DNA of 64,000 bases from Firmicutes bacterium UBA5227 (GTDB lineage: Bacteria > Bacillota > Clostridia > Tissierellales > Sedimentibacteraceae): contig DHUT01000078.1 in the NCBI GenBank assembly GCA_002409285.1, forward strand, positions 34,468-98,467, written 5' to 3'. The translations under genes and the position numbers were made by a program. Under the pieces are notes generated by a model, which was not told where the DNA came from, did not search any database, and worked only from the letters and a program-made list of their open reading frames with translations. This document shows, piece by piece, positions 17,425 through 25,026 of the stretch (positions within the stretch are counted from its first letter, which is position 1; each line of letters starts with the position of its first letter).

Positions 17425-18072
17425 TTACACCAGCTTTCTTTCTATATTTTTCTGAATTATTATCAGTGCGGATATTATAACAAGATAAAATATAGCTCCG
17501 GTTGTATAAGCTTCTATAGTTTTAAAGCTTAATGCCGCATAATTTTGTATTTCCTTGGTTATTTCATTTACTACTATTACCGACAAAATTGCCGTATCCT
17601 TCACAGTAATTATGAACTGGTTAAACAGCGACGGTAACATAATCCTGAAAGCAGGCGGCATTATAAGATGCAGCATAATCTGCCTGTCAGTGAGACCCAG
17701 GGACATACCCGCCTCATTCTGCCCGAAATCCACTGATTGAAGAGCTCCTCTTACAATTTCTGAAATAAAAGCTCCTGAGTTGAGGCTGATTACAATAATC
17801 CCAGCAGCAACAGATGACAAATTCATATCAAGCAAGACAGGCACCACATAATAAACATATAAAGCCTGAACTATCAGAGGAGTTCCTCTGATAATCCAAA
17901 CATATACATTGGCAGCCACCCTGGCAATCCGGTTCTTACCCTGCAAAGCATATCCGCTTATGCTTCCTAATATGAATCCGAAAAAAATACCTGTAACCGA
18001 AACTAACAATGTTACCTTCAGCCCCCTGAAAAGCATGGGCAGCAAAACATTTAAAAATTCCAAATTCTTCAC
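17425..18072 (-). CDS. Polar amino acid ABC transporter permease
   Basis: A 215-residue HisM/GlnP-type permease with about five membrane segments and the conserved [15 protein letters not shown] and [19 protein letters not shown] (EAA loop). It starts at GTG, with AAGGAT very close upstream. Being the only permease gene, it probably forms a homodimer. It lies 19 nt after the binding-protein gene. Confidence 0.92.
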   Translation of the reverse strand: MKNLEFLNVLLPMLFRGLKVTLLVSVTGIFFGFILGSISGYALQGKNRIARVAANVYVWIIRGTPLIVQALYVYYVVPVLLDMNLSSVAAGIIVISLNSGAFISEIVRGALQSVDFGQNEAGMSLGLTDRQIMLHLIMPPAFRIMLPSLFNQFIITVKDTAILSVIVVNEITKEIQNYAALSFKTIEAYTTGAIFYLVIISALIIIQKNIERKLV

Positions 18073-18091
18073 ATCCTTACTTTAAAATAAC

Positions 18092-18961
18092 CTACTCAAA
18101 CCACTTGTTTTTTAACTCATCCATTTTCCCGTTTTCGCTTAATTCTTTTAGTGCTTTATTAAATATATCCATTAAGCCAGGATATTTCTTAGAGGCATCA
18201 AAGGATACAGCTATGGCATATGGTGACTGTCCCTGATTAAATTCCTCTCCCACCATTTTTAGCTTTGTACCGTTCTTAGTCTTAATGTAATATGCAACTC
18301 CCGGCTGATCCTGAATAAGAGCATCAACCTTGCCCTGCTCCAGAGATTCATATGCTGTGGTGATGGTATCATGCACCTCTATGAAGCCTGAAGGGATATT
18401 AGCCTGAGCATAAATGTGTGAAGCAGTTCCCTTTTCCACGGCTACCGTATAATCTCCTGACTTAAGAGAATCAATACCTGTAATGTCCTTTGAACCGGTC
18501 TCCTTATTTATAGATACAATCAGTCCCGAGTCATAATAAATATTGCTGAAATTCATCACTTCTTTTCTTTCATCTGTTGCACATAAGGCAGCAAGAGCCA
18601 GGTCTACCTTACCCTTGGCGACAGAGGTCGTAAGAGCGGAATAATCCATAGCCTCAACCCTGCCGCCGGCTATTGTGAATCCCAGAAGCTTCTGCATTTC
18701 ATTTAATAAATCAAGGTCGTATCCTTTTAGTGTGGAGCCATCCTCACCATAGAAAGAAAATGGACCAAATAACCCGGATGTTCCAACCGACAATTCTACT
18801 CCTTCGAGGGCGCCTTCTATATTTTCATCAACTCCCATAGTTCCTTCAGGTTTTTTTTCACCTCCTGTTCCTTCATTAGCTGATGAACAAGCTGTAAAGG
18901 ACAACAATGCAATACTAATAATCATAATAAACGATAATACATTTTTCATTTCCTTTTTCAT
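18092..18961 (-). CDS. Amino acid ABC transporter solute-binding lipoprotein
   Basis: A lipoprotein signal with lipobox FTAC (Cys25) and a short Gly/Glu-rich linker are followed by an SBP_bac_3 domain (FGPFSFYGEDG; LKGYDLDLLNEM; AALCATDERKEVMNFS; GTASHIYAQ). This family binds polar amino acids such as Gln, Cys, His or Arg. The T-box specifiers suggest proline starvation controls it, so proline uptake is an inference. AGGAGG lies 5 nt before the ATG. It is the first gene of the three-gene operon. Confidence 0.92.
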   Translation of the reverse strand: MKKEMKNVLSFIMIISIALLSFTACSSANEGTGGEKKPEGTMGVDENIEGALEGVELSVGTSGLFGPFSFYGEDGSTLKGYDLDLLNEMQKLLGFTIAGGRVEAMDYSALTTSVAKGKVDLALAALCATDERKEVMNFSNIYYDSGLIVSINKETGSKDITGIDSLKSGDYTVAVEKGTASHIYAQANIPSGFIEVHDTITTAYESLEQGKVDALIQDQPGVAYYIKTKNGTKLKMVGEEFNQGQSPYAIAVSFDASKKYPGLMDIFNKALKELSENGKMDELKNKWFE

Positions 18962-19106
18962 AAAAGCCTCCTATAATATTTTAAATTCGCAGGTTCCATC
19001 ACAAATTCGCTCACTTCCTTCTTGTCTTGCAAATTGGGACTGCGCTGCATAAGACCTACCGCCATTTTTTTGAAAAAAACGTTCTGAAAAATGGGGTTAG
19101 AGCTAT

Positions 19107-19320
19107 AAAAATCCCGCCTCTGTTAAGAGGCGGGATTCCGCGGTACCACTCTAATTGCTGTAAAAATCAGCATCTCATTTCATCTAACGGTGTCAGCCGT
19201 TTGGGTTGCTACTCCCAAATGCTCCAAGGCGGGTTCAATATACAGCGGACAAAAACATTTCACCATTCTGTTTTCTCTCTGAAGTCCTTGATAATTTACT
19301 ATTCCTCTTCACAGCATTTA
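19107..19320 (-). promoter_or_regulatory. T-box leader 2 (proximal), proline specifier likely
   Basis: Minus-strand order: stem I base AAATGCTGT, AGTA of the specifier loop, AGAGAG, apical AATGGTGAAA, then ATTGAACCCGCC, the T-box TGGTACCGCGG (19138-19148), and a terminator AATCCCGCCTCT-TAAC-AGAGGCGGGATT with a T-run. Aligned to the glyQ type (GAA-GGC-AC), the codon is CCC (19231-19233); a one-base shift gives CCG. Both are proline. UGGU in the T-box pairs with an ACCA tRNA end. Confidence 0.88.
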
Positions 19321-19498
19321 TTAAATTAATATATCTTCACTTTTACGTCTACAATAATATACAACTTAGCGCACAGGTACCCAGGCTCCATCACTGATTT
19401 GTTTACTCCCTGCCGGTTGTACAAATTGGGATCGCACTGCATAAGACATACCGCCATTTTTTTGAAAAAAACATTCTGGAAAATGGGGTTATGGCTAT

Positions 19499-19710
19499 AA
19501 AAAAAACGCCTCTGTTAAGAGGCGGGGTTCCGCGGTACCACTCTAATTGCTGTAAAATCAGCATCTCATTTCATCTAACGGTGTCAGCCGTTTGGGTTGT
19601 TACGCCCAAATGCTCCGAGGCGGGTTCAATATACAGCGGGACGAAAACGTCTCACCATTCGTTTTCTCTCTGAAGTCCATATATATTTACTGATTCTCTT
19701 CTAAGCAATT
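19499..19710 (-). promoter_or_regulatory. T-box leader 1 (distal), proline specifier likely
   Basis: The same elements as the proximal copy: stem I base AATTGCTTAG, AGTA followed by an AATATATA/TGTATATT helix, AGAGAG, AATGGTGAGA, ATTGAACCCGCC with the presumed specifier CCC (19622-19624), and TGGTACCGCGG (19530-19540). Its terminator stem is shorter, CGCCTCT-TAAC-AGAGGCG, and is followed by eight T. Two T-boxes in series require charged-tRNA depletion to be read twice, giving tighter control. Confidence 0.88.
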
Positions 19711-19738
19711 TTATAAAATATAGTTTTTATTGATATTT

Positions 19739-19767
19739 ATAATATTCCATACTATTCGTTTTGTCAA
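19739..19767 (-). promoter_or_regulatory. Promoter of the tandem T-box operon
   Basis: TTGACA (19762-19767), a 17-nt spacer and TATTAT (19739-19744) on the minus strand. It is close to consensus and lies just ahead of T-box leader 1. Confidence 0.8.
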
Positions 19768-19846
19768 CCGTTTTTTTATGTTTTATCAAAAATTATCATA
19801 CAATTCGTAGAAAGATAACAACAATCCCGTCCCATGTCACTTTTTA

Positions 19847-20647
19847 TTATTTCATCATTAAACATGAAATTATATAAAACACATATATATGCACTGGGTA
19901 GAAAATATAGAATAAATACTTCATTCCTCTTCCCTTTTGTCCGTTATACAGATATAATAGCGGTGCTGCAAAAACCATCATCCACTGGTAGTTTTCCATA
20001 AACAGTCCGGTAATGCTAAGTTCTCCTGTAAATATAAATGCCAGACTCATTATTATATAGCCTGTTATTAATTTCTTCCTGTCCTTTCTCAGCATATACA
20101 ATATTATACCTAATAGTACAAATACCGGACCGCCTTCAACAAATATAGGGGTTGGAATAATAAGCGCTAAATATATCAAAGGCATATTGCCTGAGCTGGC
20201 TCCCATGATAAACACCATTCCTAATGCAATGGGTGCTATTAACAGCAGTATCCCCCAAAATGTTTTGAGACCATTTTTTTCATTCCTTGCTTGCTCTATG
20301 TAATCTATAATACATAAATATACGGTAATCATAAATAATGTGGCAAAAATATTGTTCATAACACCTAAATCATCTGGTCTTTCAAAGTATCTCGGAATCA
20401 CACTATTACCTATATTCATTATAACCGAACCTACAAACAGCCTAAGCATGTACTTCTTTTTGCTTTTAGTGTGGGTATATCCTTCTATGGTCGTAAACAT
20501 AAATATTGGAGCAACTATCCTTCCCACCCAATTAAAGACCACTGGAATGTTGCCGTTATAATTGAAAAATTCATGGATGTGATCAAATACCATCAGTATC
20601 AGGCCTATTAACTTTAATTGAAATCCGGTAAGTCCCTTTTCCTTCAT
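19847..20647 (-). CDS. TraX-family membrane protein
   Basis: About 266 residues with seven or more hydrophobic segments. It has the TraX pattern: N-terminal LKLIGLILMVFDHI, GRIVAPIFMFTTIEGY, and a C-terminal FYIFYPVHIYV. TraX of the F plasmid acetylates pilin; chromosomal homologues in Firmicutes have no proven role and may be membrane acyltransferases. The ATG at 20647 is chosen because GGAGG lies 6 nt upstream; an earlier start at 20692 would overlap the NYN gene and has no Shine-Dalgarno. Confidence 0.8.
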   Translation of the reverse strand: MKEKGLTGFQLKLIGLILMVFDHIHEFFNYNGNIPVVFNWVGRIVAPIFMFTTIEGYTHTKSKKKYMLRLFVGSVIMNIGNSVIPRYFERPDDLGVMNNIFATLFMITVYLCIIDYIEQARNEKNGLKTFWGILLLIAPIALGMVFIMGASSGNMPLIYLALIIPTPIFVEGGPVFVLLGIILYMLRKDRKKLITGYIIMSLAFIFTGELSITGLFMENYQWMMVFAAPLLYLYNGQKGRGMKYLFYIFYPVHIYVFYIISCLMMK

Positions 20648-20682
20648 TTGCTTCCTCCATACAGTGATTTTAATGTTTTTAT

Positions 20683-21423
20683 CTACAAACATTTGTAAGC
20701 TACTATAGTAACCGTTCCCTTACCTCGATATCTTTTTATTTCATATTTATCTTTATATGCTTCTAATAAATCCGGCAGTTTATAGTACCCATAGGAACGC
20801 AAGTCGAAATCCGGTTTGGTTCTCTTAATAAATGTTCCTGCAGAGCTTACATTTACATAGCCGTCATCATCCTGGTACTTTTCAAACGCTATTTTAAGTA
20901 AGCTGTGAATCTCTTCAATACTTCCATTAGAACTACTATTGTCTTCAATATCTGCATTATCAGCTTCAGGTAATTCCTTTTCCACATCTTTAGATAGATT
21001 TTCCAGATAAATAAATTCATCGCAGGAATTTCTAAAGGCCTCGGGAGTTTTCTTTTCTCCTACACCAATAACATAAACACCGGACTCATGCAGTCTTATT
21101 GCAATTGGAGTATAGTCACTGTCACTTGCGACAATAACAAAAGCATCATATGTGCCTGTATGTAATAAATCTATGGCATCTATGACCATAGCCATATCAG
21201 TTGCATTTTTCCCGGTTACATAGTCAAATTGCTGTACTGCCTTAATTGCTAAACGTTTTACTTCATCTTCCCAGTTTTTAAGATTTTCCTTCTTCCAGTT
21301 TCCATAGGCTCTTTTCACTACGATACGGCCATATGTGGAAATTTCACGCATTACCTTATCCATTTTAATAAGTTGTGTATTGTCCGCGTCAATAAGCACA
21401 ACTATTTTGTATAAATTTTCCAT
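20683..21423 (-). CDS. NYN-domain (LabA-type) RNase with C-terminal LOTUS domain
   Basis: A 246-residue protein. The N-terminal NYN/PIN-like domain has the conserved acidic residues in VVLIDADNTQ, KNATDMAMVIDAID and VASDSDYTPIAIRL. A linker is followed by an OST-HTH/LOTUS domain (residues about 170-245, IHSLLKIAFEKY ... VNVSSAGTFIKRTKPDF). NYN domains cleave RNA; bacterial LOTUS domains are thought to guide such nucleases to RNA, some to G-quadruplex RNA. AGGAGG lies 5 nt before the ATG. It lies 13 nt after the MBL gene and 35 nt before the TraX gene, in one likely operon. Confidence 0.88.
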   Translation of the reverse strand: MENLYKIVVLIDADNTQLIKMDKVMREISTYGRIVVKRAYGNWKKENLKNWEDEVKRLAIKAVQQFDYVTGKNATDMAMVIDAIDLLHTGTYDAFVIVASDSDYTPIAIRLHESGVYVIGVGEKKTPEAFRNSCDEFIYLENLSKDVEKELPEADNADIEDNSSSNGSIEEIHSLLKIAFEKYQDDDGYVNVSSAGTFIKRTKPDFDLRSYGYYKLPDLLEAYKDKYEIKRYRGKGTVTIVAYKCL

Positions 21424-21436
21424 CTCTTCCTCCTGA

Positions 21437-22180
21437 CTATTCTATAATCACTTCATCAAATAAATTTTGAAAAATAATTGTTTCAGGCAGTTCATTCAAA
21501 TGTCTCGCAACATTTCTTTCGGCCATTCTTGTGTAATTATACTCGTCATCTTCTTTATTGGGAAGATGGTTAAGAATCAACAAAGAAGGACTTACTTTTC
21601 TGACAAAAGTCCTGCCGAACTCCGAATTTGCCATGATGAACGGTGCAACTATTACATCAATTCTAACACTTTTTAATGCTTCTGCATACTCCGATTTTGT
21701 ATAATCTGCATCTCCCGAAAATAATATTGTTTTATTATTTATGCCAATAATAAACGCATAATGATCTATACCAAACCTCTCATGAGACAGGTGTTTTGTC
21801 CTGATATATTTTATAAGAATATTTTCCGGATTAATAGTGCCCAACTCGTAATAATTACCGTCCAATTCATGCAATATGCCGGAGTTTTTAAGTACTGCAC
21901 TATTCAGCTTCGTTGCAACAAGCTTCTCAACCTTGTTGTTTTCCATGTATTCCAATGTTTTTTCAATATTAAAATGATCCTCGTGCTGATGTGTGAATAA
22001 CAGATAATTTATATCCTTAAACCTGCCTTTGCCATATATTATATAATTCATAAGATTATTATCCACAGTGCTCCATTCGGGTGTTTTTACATTATGTATC
22101 CCGTCTATTAATATTTTTCTGCCACTTCCTTCTATCAATAATCCGGCATTCACAACTTGCGTTAATTTAATTTTATCCAT
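21437..22180 (-). CDS. MBL-fold metal-dependent hydrolase
   Basis: 247 residues with the metallo-beta-lactamase zinc motif THQHEDHF (HxHxDH), a downstream GDADY Asp and a late LNHLPN His. It resembles the UlaG/RomA-like hydrolases rather than beta-lactamases. The substrate is unknown; nearby NYN RNase suggests a nucleic-acid or nucleotide substrate as one possibility. AAGGAAGG lies 4 nt before the ATG. Confidence 0.8.
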   Translation of the reverse strand: MDKIKLTQVVNAGLLIEGSGRKILIDGIHNVKTPEWSTVDNNLMNYIIYGKGRFKDINYLLFTHQHEDHFNIEKTLEYMENNKVEKLVATKLNSAVLKNSGILHELDGNYYELGTINPENILIKYIRTKHLSHERFGIDHYAFIIGINNKTILFSGDADYTKSEYAEALKSVRIDVIVAPFIMANSEFGRTFVRKVSPSLLILNHLPNKEDDEYNYTRMAERNVARHLNELPETIIFQNLFDEVIIE

Positions 22181-22240
22181 TTTACCTTCCTTGTAAGATC
22201 TTCTGACATTGAATACAGCATAAGTTTACCACAATAAATG

Positions 22241-22273
22241 GTAAAGGGGAGCAATAAAATTGCCTCCCTTTAC
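22241..22273 (-). terminator. Stem-loop after the DUF308 gene
   Basis: GTAAAGGGGAGCAAT (22241-22255) pairs imperfectly with ATTGCCTCCCTTTAC (22259-22273) around a 3-nt loop. It lies between the DUF308 and MBL genes. The T-run is poor. Confidence 0.5.
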
Positions 22274-22334
22274 TTAATTTCGTAACAACAAGTTTGTTTT
22301 AAGTAAAAACATTTCTGCGTTATAGACCGGTCAA

Positions 22335-22928
22335 TTATCTCAGGTCCAGTTTTTTAATTGAAAGAATCTCAATAAGCAGTGTTGCTCCGCTGACAATTAA
22401 ATATAATGAAATTATATAGTTTATAACCAATTTTGACAATAATGGCAGCAAAATAAATATAACGGATAAAATAATACTTAAAACTCCGCTGAGAGTAATC
22501 ATTCCGGTATTCATTATCTGAAAGTATTTAAGTCTGCCGGCAAATGAAATTTTTTCTGCTCCCGTGAACATCAGGAGAAATGCCAGCATGAAGGTTAAAG
22601 CCGTCTCTGTAAGTGCCACAGGCATGAAAAACAGTAAAACTCCCATAAGAATATTCAGAATTCCCATAATAATTAACACCGGGTCTCTGAAATATTCTGT
22701 TGTCTCAATATATCCAAAAATGCTGTAAACTCCGTTTAAAGTCAACGATATGCCCGCAATATACTGAATAACCTTAAACACCTTCAGTGGAAATACCACG
22801 CATAAAGCACCAGCAACAATCATTATTACTGAAATTATAATACAGGTTGTTTTAAATTTTTTCATTTTATCATTCCAGTTGTCAATAAATTCATTGGCAT
22901 AATCAAAATCTGAATTGTAATATTTCAT
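22335..22928 (-). CDS. DUF308 (HdeD-like) membrane protein
   Basis: 197 residues with an N-terminal soluble tail of about 28 residues and six hydrophobic segments arranged as repeated pairs, as in DUF308/HdeD proteins (GALCVVFPLKVFKVIQYIAGISL; GILNILMGVLLFFMPVA). HdeD of E. coli takes part in acid resistance; the role here is unknown. GGAGG lies 9 nt before the ATG. It is monocistronic or the head of the MBL-NYN-TraX set. Confidence 0.8.
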   Translation of the reverse strand: MKYYNSDFDYANEFIDNWNDKMKKFKTTCIIISVIMIVAGALCVVFPLKVFKVIQYIAGISLTLNGVYSIFGYIETTEYFRDPVLIIMGILNILMGVLLFFMPVALTETALTFMLAFLLMFTGAEKISFAGRLKYFQIMNTGMITLSGVLSIILSVIFILLPLLSKLVINYIISLYLIVSGATLLIEILSIKKLDLR

Positions 22929-23095
22929 ATAAACTTTCCTCCATTTATTTTATGAACTTATAATATCTTAGGAAATCCATATATAAAATGAATTCCTTAT
23001 TTATATTATACCCATAAAAAAACTGGTAAAACTTGTTTTTTATATTAGCTATAGAAGCAACCTGTACCTTTCTGTTAAAACATTGCTCTCTCTAT

Positions 23096-23386
23096 TTACA
23101 ATTCTCTTTTTTTATTTACTACAGTTAGGTATATGATGCCTGCTATAGACAATATCCCATATATTGCGGTGTATTTTAGTGAAAAATTCGCACCTGAAAT
23201 CAGGATTGATGTAGGACCGTCGGCACCTCCTATTATGCCTATGGAGCTTGCTCCACTTATGTCTGAATTTAATTTATGTGATAAATATGTTGGCAAAAGA
23301 AAATTAAAAGCCAAACTTACCACAAAAACAGTAACGCATAAAACTGTAAAAACCATTACAATCTTTCTTATTCTGATGCTGTTCAT
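23096..23386 (-). CDS. Mini-protein with the Na+-decarboxylase beta-subunit motif
   Basis: 96 residues: a membrane segment near the N-terminus (about 9-30), a short loop with SSIGIIGGADGPTSILIS (about 46-63), and a second membrane segment (about 70-90). The GGADGPT motif is a hallmark of the beta subunits of Na+-pumping oxaloacetate and methylmalonyl-CoA decarboxylases (OadB/MmdB), which have about 400 residues and many helices. Here it stands alone with no decarboxylase genes near. GAGAGG precedes the ATG. It could be a small regulatory or scaffold membrane protein; the function is unknown. Confidence 0.7.
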   Translation of the reverse strand: MNSIRIRKIVMVFTVLCVTVFVVSLAFNFLLPTYLSHKLNSDISGASSIGIIGGADGPTSILISGANFSLKYTAIYGILSIAGIIYLTVVNKKREL

Positions 23387-23423
23387 TTATAATTCCTCTC
23401 ATTTTTGTTTATTAATATTCCCT

Positions 23424-24005
23424 TTAATTATTGAATACTTCATTTACCAATTGGCAGTACTCCTGATAAGCAGGATACTTGCGCAACGACTTCAGCGCTT
23501 CTGCCATCCATTTATAATACCAGCAATGCTCATATTTATCACTTTGATTAAAGAGCTTCCAGAGCTCATCTCCAATGGTAATGTAATCCCTGTGGATTGA
23601 CCTTATATTGCTGAGTTTATCTCCCAGGGCAATCATTTTTTCTTCCTGGGATGCCCAATTCATAAAATATTCTATTGTTGCCTGTTTCCGTCTTTTCCAT
23701 GAACCAACAGCATCTTCTTCTTTTTCTTCACTTTCAGCAGCCACGAAGTTTCGTATTCTTGTTCCGAATCTTTCCTCGATTAAGTCAAAGTTTATATTTT
23801 TGTTATCTTCAACGGTATCGTGAAGAACTGCAGCCGCAATTACTTCAATATCAGGCGTCATTGTAGCAACTATTGATGCCGCCTCCAAAGGATGTAAAAT
23901 ATATGGTGTATCTGTTCCCTTCCTTGTCATATTTTTATGTGCTTCTATTGCAAATTTAATTGCTTCATCTAATATTCCTGGATTGAATTCTATTGTACTT
24001 TGCAT
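23424..24005 (-). CDS. HD-domain phosphohydrolase (RelA/SpoT hydrolase-like)
   Basis: About 193 residues resembling the stand-alone hydrolase domain of (p)ppGpp enzymes (MESH1/small alarmone hydrolase): A-x-x-A-H, YILHPLEAASIV, the metal HD pair in AAAVLHDTVEDN, and LGDKLSNIRSI. No synthetase domain is present. It may remove pyrophosphate from alarmones or related nucleotides. The frame begins at GTG 24014; the ATG at 24005 is preferred, with AGGGTGGG upstream. Confidence 0.82.
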   Translation of the reverse strand: MQSTIEFNPGILDEAIKFAIEAHKNMTRKGTDTPYILHPLEAASIVATMTPDIEVIAAAVLHDTVEDNKNINFDLIEERFGTRIRNFVAAESEEKEEDAVGSWKRRKQATIEYFMNWASQEEKMIALGDKLSNIRSIHRDYITIGDELWKLFNQSDKYEHCWYYKWMAEALKSLRKYPAYQEYCQLVNEVFNN

Positions 24006-24076
24006 ATAACCCACCCTAACTAATTTACTTCATTCTTATAATACCATTATCTGTAATTTGTAATAATACACATATG

Positions 24077-24268
24077 TTACAATAGTTCCTTAAATAAGGG
24101 CGTTCTCCTATTTGTAACTGTGATTATTATCGGTGACTGCTTCCCTGACCCTGAGGCAGCATATGTTCCTGCTCTCAAGATCTCATCAATGATTTCTTTT
24201 GGAATCATATCCGGCTTGTAATTTCTTGTACTTCTACGTGTTAATATTGTATTCATTGTTTCTGACAT
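24077..24268 (-). pseudogene. Truncated nitroreductase
   Basis: 63 residues that match only the N-terminal FMN-binding part of nitroreductases (RRSTRNYKPDMIPKEIIDEIL; AGTYAASGSGKQSP). A full enzyme has about 170-200 residues. After LFKELL the frame stops, and no other frame downstream restores the family. GGGAGG precedes the ATG. It is a gene remnant. Confidence 0.75.
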
Positions 24269-24464
24269 TTGAAAATCCTCCCTTTTAATGTATTGTATCA
24301 CTAAACAGTGACATTTAACATATTTATACTTTCAGACAGTTCAACATAAATAAATAGGTACGCTTTTTACAATTTTACATTCCATAAAATGTTTTCACAT
24401 CATACTTATTGTAACTTGAAATGCAAAAAATAGTCAAGTTTTGCATTCAAACTTAATATCACAA

Positions 24465-24956
24465 TCAGAGAAGATAATAGTAAAGGCATATATCCTCGTA
24501 ATGCCCGTCCTTCATGTGAAATCCGCCTGGAATCGTTCCAAGCAGCACAAACCCTATACGTTCATATAAATGCCTTGCATGCGTATTTGTGGCAACAACA
24601 GCATTAAACTGTAAAATACCAAATCCATATTGCTTAGCTTGGGCAAGGCTATCTTTTACTAACTTTTCCCCAATGTGTAAGCCTCTGCTTTCAGAACCTA
24701 CCGCATAACTGGCATTGCTGATATGACCGCATCTTCCTATATTGTTGGGATGAAGTATATACAGCCCGTGTATTTTTTTACTTTCACAGTCTTCGGCAAC
24801 AGCACAATGAGTTTGCTCATTAAAAAACGCCCTGCCTGTTTTCTGATTTAAATAATCCCCTTGAGGAAAAGCAATTCCCTCCTCAACAACCTCATTCCAT
24901 ATTTGTATCATTGAGGGTACATCCTCTGCATTGTACTTTCGAATTATAATGTTCAT
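24465..24956 (-). CDS. GNAT-family N-acetyltransferase
   Basis: 163 residues with the acetyl-CoA motif SRGLHIGEKLVKDSL (R/Q-x-x-G-x-G/A type) and a terminal ARHLYERIGFVLLGTIPGGF. The family acetylates amines such as antibiotics, amino acids or protein N-termini; the acceptor is unknown. AGGGTGG lies 4 nt before the ATG. It has no operon partner. Confidence 0.82.
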   Translation of the reverse strand: MNIIIRKYNAEDVPSMIQIWNEVVEEGIAFPQGDYLNQKTGRAFFNEQTHCAVAEDCESKKIHGLYILHPNNIGRCGHISNASYAVGSESRGLHIGEKLVKDSLAQAKQYGFGILQFNAVVATNTHARHLYERIGFVLLGTIPGGFHMKDGHYEDICLYYYLL

Positions 24957-25026
24957 TTTGCCACCCTTTTTCCGGTTAATAATATGCCGGCAACATCACA
25001 AAATTCTTCCGGTTTATTCCTTGTTC

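Larger units (their letters stand above)
18985..19710 (-). repeat. Tandem duplication of a T-box leader unit
   Basis: Two units of about 330 nt (roughly 19381-19710 and 18985-19320) each contain a T-box, its terminator, a second hairpin (CCATTTTT with AAAAATGG) and a downstream part beginning ATGGCGGTA. The downstream parts align without gaps for about 78 nt. Divergence is clear but the structures are kept. Confidence 0.8.

Noticed and set aside
19719..19737. Third LysR-like site, TATAGTTTTTAT, near the T-box promoter
   Set aside because: Only half the dyad matches, the orientation and distance to the promoter differ, and the region is very AT-rich.
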